From NCBI RefSeq assembly GCF_003014695.1, contig NZ_PYAS01000016.1, forward strand, positions 180,210 to 244,209: a DNA stretch of 64,000 nt, in the 5' to 3' direction. Below the pieces are notes generated by a model. The model made no database searches. It saw nothing but the letters and a program-made list of their open reading frames with translations, and was not told where the DNA came from. A program made the position numbers and the translations under genes. The stretch is from Dyadobacter jiangsuensis (GTDB taxonomy: Bacteria; Bacteroidota; Bacteroidia; Cytophagales; Spirosomataceae). How positions within the stretch are numbered: position 1 is the stretch's first letter; every line of letters starts with the position of its first letter. This document shows, one piece after another, positions 52,410-61,093 of the stretch.

Positions 52410-53684
52410 ATGAACCGATATATTTACCCGCGTGCAGCGTGCACATTGCTCATCTTTTTCCTATTTGCCGTTCGCATCAAAGAATCAAGTGCTCAGTCAT
52501 CTCAAAACGCAGGACAGGGAATCCGGTTCAATGCCGGTACTTTCCAGCAGGCGCTGGCTACGGCCCAAAAATTAAACAAACCGCTGTTTGTGGAAGTGTT
52601 CCTGAAAGGTTGCCCGCATTGCGAGGCGCTGGCGCCAGTATTGCAGCAGAAAGCAGCCGGTGATTACTACAATGGCCGTTTTGTCAGCTGGAAAACCGAG
52701 GCCAACTCGCCCGAATCGGCAGCCCTACAAAAACTGAAAGGGGTAAAATATCCCGAGTTTCCGATGCTGTTCTTTTTCGATACAACCGGGGCGCTCATAC
52801 ACATGGCCACGCCCACGGAGCGCGCAACGCAGAAAGAATTTGTCGAAGAAATCGTGGAAATTGGCCGCAAAGCATTGGACCCGGCATCACGCACATCCGG
52901 ATACGCACAACGGTTCGAGGCCGGTGAACACGATCTAATGTTTCTGATCGACTACGGCAAGTACTGCAAGACCACAGGCGATAACAGCAGCCTGACCCGT
53001 GTCAACGATGCATTGGCAAAGCTTTTGACAACCCCGCCGGATATTACCAGCCAGGCCGGTTTTTATGTATTGCAACGGCTGATTAACGATGTGGACAACC
53101 CACTGTCCCGGTACTTTTTCTCGCATTTGGACGAATTCCGCGGTAAGTACCCGGCAAAAAACGTGCAGGAGGCCGGCGAAGCCATCCTGTATCACTCCCT
53201 TTATGGCCCGAAAGGCGATTCCTACCCGGCCGGTCGGATTATCGCAATGCGCCACGACATGGTGAGGCTGGGCGTCCCGGAAGCCGACGCCTCTGCGCGC
53301 CTGTTGATCAAAGAGCTCGCCGCGCACCTTCGCGAGAAGAATACTATGGCCGCCGTATCCCGCTTCAACGAGTACCGAGGGAAGGCCACCACCCTTGGCC
53401 TGGCCGACTATGCCTACATTACGAAGTTCTTCAACGAGAAATCTTCCGATAACTCCTATTTGCCGCAAATGCCACTTTGGGCGGCCGACGGCCTTCGCCT
53501 TGCCAAGCCCGAGGAGCTTAATACCAAAGTAGCAGCGGGCCTCTATTATGAATTATGTGAAGCTTATTGGAAGATGGATAAAAAGGCCGAGGCGAGTCAG
53601 AATGCCGCGAAGGCGCTGGAGATAGCGAAGATCGCCAAAGACGATCTCAACAGATATGAGGCGTTGATCAATAAAGTTAAATGA
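52410..53684 (+). CDS. Thioredoxin-fold protein with CPHC motif
   Basis: 424 residues. A signal peptide ends SSAQ (about residue 29), so the protein is periplasmic or secreted. The thioredoxin-like domain (about 38-150) reads KLNKPLFVEVFLKGCPHCEALAPVL with a CPHC redox pair, as in DsbA-type oxidases or thiol reductases. The long C-terminal part (150-424) is helical with TPR-like character, ending in KAEASQNAAKALEIAKIAKDD. It likely reduces or forms disulfides in the envelope; the Cys-rich surface proteins of the divergent operon are plausible clients (inference). A short GC hairpin follows the stop at 53695-53711. Confidence 0.85.
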   Translation: MNRYIYPRAACTLLIFFLFAVRIKESSAQSSQNAGQGIRFNAGTFQQALATAQKLNKPLFVEVFLKGCPHCEALAPVLQQKAAGDYYNGRFVSWKTEANSPESAALQKLKGVKYPEFPMLFFFDTTGALIHMATPTERATQKEFVEEIVEIGRKALDPASRTSGYAQRFEAGEHDLMFLIDYGKYCKTTGDNSSLTRVNDALAKLLTTPPDITSQAGFYVLQRLINDVDNPLSRYFFSHLDEFRGKYPAKNVQEAGEAILYHSLYGPKGDSYPAGRIIAMRHDMVRLGVPEADASARLLIKELAAHLREKNTMAAVSRFNEYRGKATTLGLADYAYITKFFNEKSSDNSYLPQMPLWAADGLRLAKPEELNTKVAAGLYYELCEAYWKMDKKAEASQNAAKALEIAKIAKDDLNRYEALINKVK

Positions 53685-53762
53685 ATATGTGTCTTTCCCC
53701 CTGTGGGGGGAATAGACTCAAATCGGAACAGATTCATTTTATGGAATACAAATGGAAAGCCT

Positions 53763-53978
53763 ATGTGGAACGATAAGACATTGCATAGCCTGCTCATTGT
53801 AACTAGTGGCTGCTTGGCCTTGACACACTTATGGCCTTATTTGAGCCAGGCTTGGCAGGCATTCAAAGAGAAAAAGCCTATCCGGCAGGTACGCAGACCT
53901 GCGACCAACAAGCCGATCGCCGGCGGTCTGGCCTTTTTGGTCGGGATACTATGGACTTGGCTGTATTTCAGAGATTAA
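53763..53978 (+). CDS. Small two-helix membrane protein, unknown
   Basis: 71 residues from the ATG at 53763, with hydrophobic segments LHSLLIVTSGCLALTHLW and AGGLAFLVGILWTWLYF separated by a basic loop (KEKKPIRQVRRPATNK). The frame extends 20 codons upstream to another ATG, but that part is polar and overlaps a hairpin. No family recognised. Confidence 0.5.
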   Translation: MWNDKTLHSLLIVTSGCLALTHLWPYLSQAWQAFKEKKPIRQVRRPATNKPIAGGLAFLVGILWTWLYFRD

Positions 53979-54137
53979 GTTGATTATAAATCAGATGCAA
54001 AGGCAAGCACTGCGGCGGGACGGGCGCAGTTTTATGAATATTTGGTGCCTCTTGTATTCCGTCCTCTATATGACAGTAGAAAGATGGTTTAGATCCGGAA
54101 CTGGCCGAGACACTGATGACTGTTACGGTATGATTTC

Positions 54138-54341
54138 TCAGCGGTACCAAACCCAAGCTATTTTTTTCCAGTTTCGAAGAATCGAGTCATTTTTCGTTTT
54201 CCGTACCTTCGCACTGTAGTTACTGAAAAATTCAGTTGCTTCTTCAATTGTTGATCCTTGTTGCAAAAAATAAACCCTGACGTGTGCTTCATCAGGGGGA
54301 CACTGGCTTCCAAAGCCAGTTGAACATCGTTTCTTCTTCAT
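54138..54341 (-). CDS. Small mobile-element protein (copy 1), Rep-like motif
   Basis: 67 residues, about 60% identical by eye to the protein at 61399-61602. It has a conserved centre (GFGSQCPPDEAHVRVYFLQ, then EEATEFF) and ends in an NWKKIAWVW block. The PP..xVxxYF...A..FF..Y...NWK..A.NW layout resembles the C-terminal motif of phage replication-organiser/DnaD-like proteins. Its start overlaps the end of the HTH pseudogene by 4 bp. It may still be translated, but its partners here are broken. Confidence 0.5.
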   Translation of the reverse strand: MKKKRCSTGFGSQCPPDEAHVRVYFLQQGSTIEEATEFFSNYSAKVRKTKNDSILRNWKKIAWVWYR

Positions 54342-54659
54342 TTGACCGCAGCAGTTTTAAATTTTTCGAACATTTTTTCGATGTCTGCCCGCTCGTAATA
54401 AATCACGCCGCCAATCCGCATGAAGCTGAGCTGCCGGCTGACGCGCATAGCATGCAGCTTGCCGGGCGATACATCAAGCAACTTCCTAACCTCTCGAGAT
54501 TTTGAGCCATTGCTTAGAATGCTTAGTGCCTGCACCTGCAAGCAGTCTTCTTATTTCAGACAATATTTGCTCTTTAAATTTTTCCAGATCCGCCAAACTG
54601 ACTAATTGATACGAGTATACCGATGAAATCTCCTCTGATTACCTGCTCTTCTTTTCCAT
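54338..54659 (-). pseudogene. Broken HTH/excisionase-like gene (copy 1)
   Basis: Paralogue of the intact HTH gene at 61599-61919. The reading begins ATGGAAAAGAAG, but codon 7 is TAA (54639-54641) where the intact copy has CAA. A run of four T instead of three at 54500-54503 shifts the frame just before SREVRKLLDVSPGKLHAMR. The HTH segment itself and IGGVIYYERADIEKMFEKF are preserved in the shifted frame. Confidence 0.85.
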
Positions 54660-54684
54660 TGCTCATTATTTTATGTTAACAGTG

Positions 54685-54719
54685 AAAAACATCTGTTGAC
54701 ATGTGCAGTCGATGTTTTT
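54685..54719. repeat. Inverted repeat upstream of HTH gene copy 1
   Basis: AAAAACATC (54685-54693) and GATGTTTTT (54711-54719) pair around a 17-base loop. The same element, longer and perfect, is in the intact cassette at 61942-61981, at the same distance from the HTH start. It is probably an operator or an attenuator. Confidence 0.55.
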
Positions 54720-54784
54720 GATGGGAAAATAATGACCGGCATTTAATACTTGTTTCCTCTTTTTCCCAGCGGAACAAAAGAATT

Positions 54785-54821
54785 AAAGGCAGTTCGATGC
54801 CGGAGACATCGAACTGCCTTT
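54785..54821. terminator. Hairpin downstream of the ArdA pseudogene
   Basis: AAAGGCAGTTCGATG and CATCGAACTGCCTTT form a perfect 15-bp stem around a 7-base loop just after the ArdA remnant on the minus strand. The equivalent hairpin at 62048-62078 keeps pairing although the stem sequence differs. Confidence 0.7.
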
Positions 54822-54826
54822 TGAGT

Positions 54827-54948
54827 TTAATAATCAGCGAATACGTGGCCGTGATAGGCACTGTAGCCTTCTAAAAATAAATCTTTGGCGAAGGCTTCGT
54901 AATCGAAATAACGCTCGAGAGTTTCTGGAACACCTGACAACAGCCAGT
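54827..54948 (-). pseudogene. Truncated ArdA antirestriction gene (C-terminal remnant)
   Basis: Only about 40 codons remain, reading LSGVPETLERYFDYEAFAKD and then LFLEGYSAYHG...DY before TAA. They match the last residues of the intact ArdA at 62087-62662. Sequence upstream of 54950 is unrelated, so the gene lost its 5' part by deletion or insertion. Confidence 0.8.
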
Positions 54949-55224
54949 CTCCTGGATGTAATGGTAAATAAAAGGTCTTTACCTCAGCTCAGCTTGATTA
55001 ATCTCAACCAGTTATATCGATATAGCTGTTAATCTTCTTTCAGAAATAGCAAGCTTCTCAAATTGATAGGCCAACGTATCATTTTGATAGCATAAGAGCT
55101 GTGAAATATGTCATTTCAATTTGAAATAACCTGCAAATCAACCAGTTGCCCATGACCGAACAAATGGCATGTATTTGGATCGTATAGTCTTATACGTTTT
55201 AAACAATTAATAAACCATCCGATT

Positions 55225-56130
55225 ATGTTTATTCTGGTACTAGGGATACTACTGCTGCTAGCGGGGGTATTCGTTTCAAATGCAGGCTATCACATAGCCC
55301 GATATGCACGTACATTGAAAATTGCAGGTGGCGCAATAGCGCTTCTGGGACTCATATCTGCAGGCGTCAGGCAGATTGATGCCGGCACAATAGGCGTGCA
55401 GTCACTTTTTGGAAAAGTCAATCCGCAGGTTCTGGAAAACGGTCTCAATTTTGTTAATCCCTTGGCCGAGGTAGCCATATTTGACACGAAGACGCAGAAT
55501 TACACCATGTCGGCAGTGACCAGCGAGGGCGAAGTCAAAGGAGATGACGCCATTCGCGTGCTTTCAGCAGACGGTCTGGAAGTGGTCATCGACCTGACTG
55601 TCCTTTACAAGATCATGCCCGACAAGGCACCCAATATCTACAAGGGGATTGGTACAGACTACAAAGATAAAATCGTAAGGCCGGTAACCAGGACACGCAT
55701 TCGGGACAATGCGGTTTACTATGACGCTGTGGCGCTTTACTCCAAACGCCGTGATGAATTTCAGAACCGCATTTATCAGTCGATCGACAAGGACTTCAAG
55801 GGCCGCGGGCTAGTCCTGGAACAACTCCTGATCCGAAATATAACCCTTCCGGAATCGGTCAAAAAGACTATCGAGTCAAAAATCAATGCTGAACAGGAAG
55901 CGCAAAAAATGGAGTTTGTCTTGCAAAAAGAAAAGCAGGAGGCTGAAAGGAAGCGAGTAGAAGCCAAAGGTATTGCCGACTACCAGACAATCATCTCGTT
56001 AAGCCTTACAGACAAACAGCTTCAATACGAAAACATCAAGGCTCAGAAAGAGCTCGCTGCGTCTCCCAACGCAAAAATAATCATCATTCCTGCGAAGGGA
56101 AACGTGCCTCTACTGTTGACCGACAAATAA
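55225..56130 (+). CDS. SPFH/prohibitin-family membrane protein
   Basis: 301 residues. Two N-terminal hydrophobic segments (LVLGILLLLAGVFVSNAGYHI and IAGGAIALLGLISAGV) are followed by the SPFH domain (QIDAGTIGVQSLFGKVNPQVLENGLNFVNP...VIDLTVLYKI, about 50-215) and a charged coiled coil (INAEQEAQKMEFVLQKEKQE). Bacterial SPFH proteins assemble into large ring complexes at the membrane and influence proteolysis and stress response. The gene is alone on the plus strand; a 12-bp palindrome TATATCGATATA lies 200 bp upstream at 55013-55024. Confidence 0.9.
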   Translation: MFILVLGILLLLAGVFVSNAGYHIARYARTLKIAGGAIALLGLISAGVRQIDAGTIGVQSLFGKVNPQVLENGLNFVNPLAEVAIFDTKTQNYTMSAVTSEGEVKGDDAIRVLSADGLEVVIDLTVLYKIMPDKAPNIYKGIGTDYKDKIVRPVTRTRIRDNAVYYDAVALYSKRRDEFQNRIYQSIDKDFKGRGLVLEQLLIRNITLPESVKKTIESKINAEQEAQKMEFVLQKEKQEAERKRVEAKGIADYQTIISLSLTDKQLQYENIKAQKELAASPNAKIIIIPAKGNVPLLLTDK

Positions 56131-56245
56131 TAGGTCTAAAAAAATAACCTTGCCGTCAGAGACGACCAGGACTAAACTACGCTTTAGGAGCTGCATACCC
56201 TTGGCTATAAGTGCGAAAACTAATATTCACAAAACAGGTAAAATC

Positions 56246-56350
56246 ATGAAACCTCGAAGTCGTCGCCGGATAAAACCTTACTCTCTTCTGGTGCTAATTC
56301 TCTATATCATGTCCATCGCGGCCTTCGTCTGCCGGGTCTATCTCAAATAG
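56246..56350 (+). CDS. Possible 34-residue membrane peptide
   Basis: A short frame with a basic N-terminus (MKPRSRRRIKPYS) and one hydrophobic helix (LLVLILYIMSIAAFVCRVYL). It follows the SPFH gene by about 115 bp. The composition fits a membrane peptide, but length makes chance possible. Confidence 0.25.
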   Translation: MKPRSRRRIKPYSLLVLILYIMSIAAFVCRVYLK

Positions 56351-56429
56351 TCCCTTTGAATCTTGTCACTTGGGGCGCTTTCAGAGCACTTTGCTTTGTA
56401 AACTTCGATCCCCGGCGGCCGGCACATTA

Positions 56430-58451
56430 CTAGCTCCCGGCCGTCGGCATTCGCTTTATCACATACTCGTCCAGCGGCTGATAAACGAGCGGATATTTCT
56501 CGTAAACGACGTTGCTTTCATCCAACCCAAAATTGGCGCCTTCCTGCACGCCGATCAGTTTCAGGTTATAGTAGGATTTAATCAGAAGGTTTTTCCAGAA
56601 TGATAAGGCATTGTCGTAGGACAGGTAGGAACTGCCTACTATAAACCGGTAATCTCCCATATCACGCCTGTCGTATTTCTTTTCCTCAGCCTGTTCATAC
56701 ACCAGTTCCCCGGTTGAAATCAGGTCTTGCACAATCCGGCGGAAAAACAAATCGACTTTGGGCTCTATACGAAACCCGATGTGCATATTGATAAAGTAGG
56801 CGTCGTTCGGCGAAATCGTTTTCACATCATATTGCAGGGTGTAGGGCTCGTCGGCCACATTGACATGGATGAACCAATAAATATCCGCCCGCTTGGCGGG
56901 GCTGTTAAAAATTGAATCCAATGCCCTGGTTTCAATTAAATCATTCTTGCTGCTTGAAGTGAGGTATATCAGGTTGGTCGCATAGCTCCTGATGGCGTAG
57001 TTCGTTGAAAGATCGCTCAACTTTTGTGCGACAATGGGTGTAATGGGTGAAAATGCAATTAGTTTCTCCTGCATCCGGCGGCCCTGCTGCCAGGTGAGCA
57101 TCGTCAAGGAAAGCATAGCGCCTACCACGAGCATGATCCAGCCGCCTTCGTGCAGCTTTTGCAGGTTAGCGATCAGAAACGAGCATTCGACGGCGAGGAA
57201 AACAGTGGTAATCAGTCCTACCAACGCCAGATTGATGCGCCGGGTGACAAGGTACAGCGCCATCAGAAAGGTAGTAATCAACATGGTCAATGTCACAGAC
57301 AGGCCAAATGCCGCCTCCATATTTTTGGATTCACGGAAATGCAAGACCATCAGAATGCAGGCGCACATCAAAAACCAGTTGAAGAACGGAATGTACATCT
57401 GTCCCCGGATCGTGCCCGGGAAGATCACCCGGTTTCTGGGCCATACGCCGAGCCGGATCGCCTCGTTCACCAATGTGAAACAGCCCGATATCAGCGCCTG
57501 GCTGGCTATCACGGTCGCCATAGAGGCCAAAATGACCGAAGGAATGTAAATACCTTGCGGGATAATGTTGTAGAATGGGCTCAATGCATTGGCCTTTCCA
57601 ACTCCCAACAGCCAGGCCGTCTGTCCGGCGTAGCTTAAAATCAAACAGACCTTAACATAAATCCAACTTATGCGAATATTGTTTCGACCGACATGGCCCA
57701 TGTCGCTATACAGCGCTTCCGCACCTGTCGTACATAAAAATATGCCCCCCAAAAGCCAGAAACCCTCCGGATAGTTAACCAAAAGTTCATAAGCGTACCA
57801 CGGATTAATGGCTTTCAAAACAGACCAATCAGAGGAAAGCGCCATGACGCCTATTATGCCAATGAATGAAAACCAGACAAGCATCACCGGACCAAAGAAC
57901 CTTCCGATCTGCTGCGTGCCCAGCTGTTGGATCAGGAATAAAACAATGATAATGGCAATCACGATAGGCACCGTATCCAAATGCGGATCGAATTTTTGAA
58001 GCCCCTCGATGGCCGAAGCTACCGAGATGGGCGGGGTAATAATCCCGTCCGCAATCAAAAATGCCCCGCCCAGAATAGCAGGTACGATCAGCCATTTGCC
58101 AAAATATCTTCTGATCAGCGTGTACAACGAAAAGATCCCGCCTTCGCCATGGTTATCCGCCTGCAAGGTGATCAGAATGTATTTTAACGTGGTTTGAAGG
58201 GTAAGCGTCCAGATGATGCAGCTCAGGATCCCCAGTGCTTTGGTTTGCGAAACGATTTCTCCTTCATGGAAAAGGGCGTTCAGTGTGTAAAGCGGCGAGG
58301 TGCCAATATCCCCGAATACGATCCCGATGGCTATCAGAAGCCCGGCGGGTTTGATCTGTTTGTGAAATGCGTGATAGTCTGTGCTGTGTTCCAAAGCGCT
58401 AGGAGTTCTCGATTTATTGCGAAATAAATCAACTTTCGAAGGAATCTGCAA
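56430..58451 (-). CDS. kup: Kup-family potassium uptake transporter
   Basis: 673 residues. The first helix carries the signature GIVFGDIGTSPLYTLNALF (about 42-60), followed by LQADNHGEGGIFSLYTLIRRY and ADGIITPPISVASAIEGL, all characteristic of KUP/HAK/KT transporters. Twelve hydrophobic segments run to about residue 470, then a cytoplasmic C-terminal domain. Function: proton-coupled K+ uptake across the inner membrane. It is monocistronic and divergent from the HTH-pentapeptide gene. The N-terminus is somewhat extended before the first helix. Confidence 0.95.
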   Translation of the reverse strand: MQIPSKVDLFRNKSRTPSALEHSTDYHAFHKQIKPAGLLIAIGIVFGDIGTSPLYTLNALFHEGEIVSQTKALGILSCIIWTLTLQTTLKYILITLQADNHGEGGIFSLYTLIRRYFGKWLIVPAILGGAFLIADGIITPPISVASAIEGLQKFDPHLDTVPIVIAIIIVLFLIQQLGTQQIGRFFGPVMLVWFSFIGIIGVMALSSDWSVLKAINPWYAYELLVNYPEGFWLLGGIFLCTTGAEALYSDMGHVGRNNIRISWIYVKVCLILSYAGQTAWLLGVGKANALSPFYNIIPQGIYIPSVILASMATVIASQALISGCFTLVNEAIRLGVWPRNRVIFPGTIRGQMYIPFFNWFLMCACILMVLHFRESKNMEAAFGLSVTLTMLITTFLMALYLVTRRINLALVGLITTVFLAVECSFLIANLQKLHEGGWIMLVVGAMLSLTMLTWQQGRRMQEKLIAFSPITPIVAQKLSDLSTNYAIRSYATNLIYLTSSSKNDLIETRALDSIFNSPAKRADIYWFIHVNVADEPYTLQYDVKTISPNDAYFINMHIGFRIEPKVDLFFRRIVQDLISTGELVYEQAEEKKYDRRDMGDYRFIVGSSYLSYDNALSFWKNLLIKSYYNLKLIGVQEGANFGLDESNVVYEKYPLVYQPLDEYVIKRMPTAGS

Positions 58452-58516
58452 AATTTAGGCATTGGAGCGCTAGAATCGTCGGTTTTTTCACCGAAACCAC
58501 GCTTTGTAGGCAAATA

Positions 58517-58553
58517 ACAACCAAGAGTAGCGCAGATACAACCAAGTGTAGTG
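58517..58553. promoter_or_regulatory. Direct repeat operator candidate before the HTH-pentapeptide operon
   Basis: ACAACCAAGaGTAGcG (58517-58532) and ACAACCAAGtGTAGtG (58538-58553) match at 14 of 16 positions with a 21-bp period, two helical turns, so a dimer could bind both on one face. They lie directly upstream of the -33 element and between two divergent genes. Autoregulation by the XRE-type HTH is the obvious hypothesis. Confidence 0.5.
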
Positions 58554-58558
58554 GCTTT

Positions 58559-58593
58559 TTTGCAGGCCGGTCGGCATCTCCAATATAGTTTTG
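58559..58593 (+). promoter_or_regulatory. Promoter of the HTH-pentapeptide/ABC operon
   Basis: TTTG (58559-58562) and TAGTTTTG (58586-58593) are an exact Bacteroidota -33/-7 pair with a 23-base spacer. Transcription would begin near 58599, about 22 bases before the ATG at 58621, supporting that start. Confidence 0.6.
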
Positions 58594-58620
58594 CGATGTC
58601 GAAAAAAACAAAAAACACGT

Positions 58621-59550
58621 ATGGATAGTAAGGTAATCGGCGAAAAAATCGCCAAAGCAAGAAAAGAGAAAAATATGTCGCAGGCGCAGCTCGCACAGCA
58701 AATATTCATAAGCCCTCAGGCAGTAGGGAAATGGGAACGCGGTGAATCGATGCCCGACATTACTACGTTTGACCGGCTGGCGGAGGTTTTAGGAGTAGAC
58801 CTCAATTACTTTTCCGAAAACGCTCCGTCCGTGACCGCCGAAATACTCAATGTAAGCGAGTCCGCAAGCACAACCACTCTTGTAACGGAGAATGCCTCCG
58901 GCTCCCACGACCGTCACGTCCTGATAAATCTCACCGCGGCGGATCTGCAAGAAAGCGATTTCGCAGGGGTTGTGTTGCACAAAGGCAAATTCAAAGCCAG
59001 CTCGCTACGCGGAGCCGACTTCTCTAATGCAGACCTGACCGGCAGCTCATTTGACGCCTCAGACGCACGTGAAGCCAATTTTAATGGCGCAAATCTGGCG
59101 GAATGCCACTTTTCGGCCACAGACCTTTCCGGTGCAAGCTTTGCTAAATCCGTTCTTCTACGCACGGCCCTGAACATGTCCGGCCAGGGCGCGAAGTTTG
59201 TGGACGCAAGCCTGGTGGACGTAAAATTGCTTAAAACAGACCTTAGAAAAACAGTCTTCCGGAACTGCACCTTTACAGGCGTTGATTTCAGTTACTGCGA
59301 CCTGCGCGGGATCGATTTCAATGGGCAAACCTTCGACGGTGTCCGGTTTGACAAGTCTGCCCTAAACGATGTATCCTTCCAGGGTGCAACGCTCAGAAAC
59401 GTCTCCTTTACAGTGCCTTTCTCCTTGACGAACAAATCACATCTGGCGCTCAAAACGATCAACTTCGATGGGGCCATCATGGACAAGCTCACTTACCTGG
59501 CGCTCAAAGGCCTGATGGTCGTCGATTTATCAAACGTTACGATCCTCTAA
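58621..59550 (+). CDS. XRE-type HTH fused to pentapeptide repeats
   Basis: 309 residues from the ATG at 58621. Residues ~5-65 are an XRE helix-turn-helix (IAKARKEKNMSQAQLAQQIF, then SPQAVGKWERGESMPDITTF). After a linker, residues ~100-300 are pentapeptide repeats (ADLQESDFAGVVL, LRGADFSNADLTGSSFDASD, ANFNGANLAECHFSATDLSG), which fold into a right-handed quadrilateral helix. It is first in an operon with an ABC exporter (12 bp to the ATPase gene). Pentapeptide proteins such as Qnr and AlbG protect gyrase from inhibitors; here the repeats could instead sense or bind a ligand for the HTH. Function beyond DNA binding is inference. Confidence 0.85.
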   Translation: MDSKVIGEKIAKARKEKNMSQAQLAQQIFISPQAVGKWERGESMPDITTFDRLAEVLGVDLNYFSENAPSVTAEILNVSESASTTTLVTENASGSHDRHVLINLTAADLQESDFAGVVLHKGKFKASSLRGADFSNADLTGSSFDASDAREANFNGANLAECHFSATDLSGASFAKSVLLRTALNMSGQGAKFVDASLVDVKLLKTDLRKTVFRNCTFTGVDFSYCDLRGIDFNGQTFDGVRFDKSALNDVSFQGATLRNVSFTVPFSLTNKSHLALKTINFDGAIMDKLTYLALKGLMVVDLSNVTIL

Positions 59551-59562
59551 CCAAAAGTAAGC

Positions 59563-60324
59563 ATGCAAAAACTGGCAATAAAGGTAGAAGGGCTGCAAAA
59601 GTCCTTCAAAGGGCTTTCTGTGCTCAAAGGAGTGGATTTGGAGGTAGAAAAAGGCAGTATCTTCGCTTTGCTGGGCACCAATGGCTCCGGGAAAACGACG
59701 ATCGTCAAAATCCTGACTACATTGCTTAGACCCGACAGCGGGAAAGCGATCGTTGGCGGATTTGACGTCAACCAAAATCCGGGTCAGGTTCGTCAGGCCA
59801 TCAGCCTGACGGGCCAGTTTGCCGCCGTGGATGAAATGCTCACCGGTCGTGAGAACCTGATTCTGATAGCACGGCTGCGACACCTGCAAAATCCCCGTCG
59901 AATCGCCGATGACTTATTAAACCGCTTTGGCCTCAACGAAGCCGCAGGCCGATTGGCATCCACCTACTCAGGCGGTATGCGCCGAAGGCTCGACATTGCG
60001 ATGAGCCTGGTTGGCAACGCTCAGCTCGTATTTCTGGACGAACCTACCACGGGTCTTGACCCCGAGGCCCGTATCGAGGTTTGGAAGATCATTAAGGAAC
60101 TGGCCGCGGGCGGCACCACCGTATTTCTAACTACCCAATACCTGGAAGAGGCCGAACAACTTGCCGACAGGATCGCCATTCTGGACAAAGGGAAAATCAT
60201 CGTCAGCGGCACGCTCGCGGAACTGAAAAAGATGTTCCCTGCTGCCACAGTAGAATACATCGAAAAACAGCCGAGCCTGGAAGAAATTTTCCTAGCAATC
60301 GTCGGCGCTAACCAGGAACAATAA
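59563..60324 (+). CDS. ABC transporter ATP-binding protein (DrrA-type)
   Basis: 253 residues. Walker A GTNGSGKTT (about 40-48), Q-loop SLTGQFAAVDEMLTGRENL, signature YSGGMRRRLDIAMSL, Walker B LVFLDEPTTGLDP and the H-loop region TVFLTTQYLEEAEQL are complete. The family drives efflux of drugs such as daunorubicin or of lipids. It is followed after 1 bp by its permease and preceded by the HTH-pentapeptide regulator, so the three form one operon. Confidence 0.93.
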   Translation: MQKLAIKVEGLQKSFKGLSVLKGVDLEVEKGSIFALLGTNGSGKTTIVKILTTLLRPDSGKAIVGGFDVNQNPGQVRQAISLTGQFAAVDEMLTGRENLILIARLRHLQNPRRIADDLLNRFGLNEAAGRLASTYSGGMRRRLDIAMSLVGNAQLVFLDEPTTGLDPEARIEVWKIIKELAAGGTTVFLTTQYLEEAEQLADRIAILDKGKIIVSGTLAELKKMFPAATVEYIEKQPSLEEIFLAIVGANQEQ

Positions 60325-60325
60325 A

Positions 60326-61093
60326 ATGGAAACTACAAGAACCTATTTTTTGACAGATACCGCCATCATGCTGGGCCGGTCGCTACGGCACGTATTCCGC
60401 AGCATGGACACGATCATCACCGTCACTTTAATGCCCATCGCCATGATGCTGCTATTCGTGTACGTGCTCGGCGGAGCGATCCAAACCGGGGCAGATAACT
60501 ACGTAAACTATCTGCTGCCAGGCATCCTTTTGATCGCCATAGCCAACAGCATTGGATACACTTCCTACCGATTGTTCTTGGATATGCAGAAAGGCATATT
60601 CGAGCGGTTCCATTCCATGCCTATTGCACGTTCTGCTGCGCTGTGGGGGCACGTGCTAACCTCCCTGGTATCGAACATGATCTCTCTGTTTATTATCGTC
60701 CTGGTTGCACTGGTCATGGGTTTCCGCTCATCCGCGGGCGTGCTCGAATGGTTAGGCGTAGCGGGCATGCTCGCATTGTTTACCCTGACGTTAACCTGGA
60801 TCGCCGCCATAGCCGGTTTGTCAGCAAAGTCTGTGGACGGCGCTGCCGCAATCGCTTACCCAATCCATTTCTTGCCATTGATCAGCTCGGCATTCGTGCC
60901 TACCGCCACCATGCCGTCGGCAGTCCGGATATTTGCCGAAAACCAGCCCGTGACCTCAGTAGTCGAAACGATCCGTGCGCTGCTATCTAATCAGCCGGTA
61001 GGAAGCGAACTGTGGCTGGCACTCGGCTGGTGCGGGGGAATTGTGCTTTTGGCTTACCTATTTGCCATGCGGGTTTATCGCAGGGCCAACTGA
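60326..61093 (+). CDS. ABC-2 type transporter permease (DrrB-type)
   Basis: 255 residues with six hydrophobic helices and the ABC-2 membrane pattern. A coupling region (RSLRHVFRSMDTIITVTLMP) precedes the first helix. GIFERFHSMPIARSAALWGHVL lies between helices 2 and 3, and SSAFVPTATMPSAVRIFAENQPVTSV is near the end, the block shared by DrrB and NodJ permeases. It forms the membrane part of the exporter encoded with the preceding ATPase. The substrate is unknown. Confidence 0.92.
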   Translation: METTRTYFLTDTAIMLGRSLRHVFRSMDTIITVTLMPIAMMLLFVYVLGGAIQTGADNYVNYLLPGILLIAIANSIGYTSYRLFLDMQKGIFERFHSMPIARSAALWGHVLTSLVSNMISLFIIVLVALVMGFRSSAGVLEWLGVAGMLALFTLTLTWIAAIAGLSAKSVDGAAAIAYPIHFLPLISSAFVPTATMPSAVRIFAENQPVTSVVETIRALLSNQPVGSELWLALGWCGGIVLLAYLFAMRVYRRAN

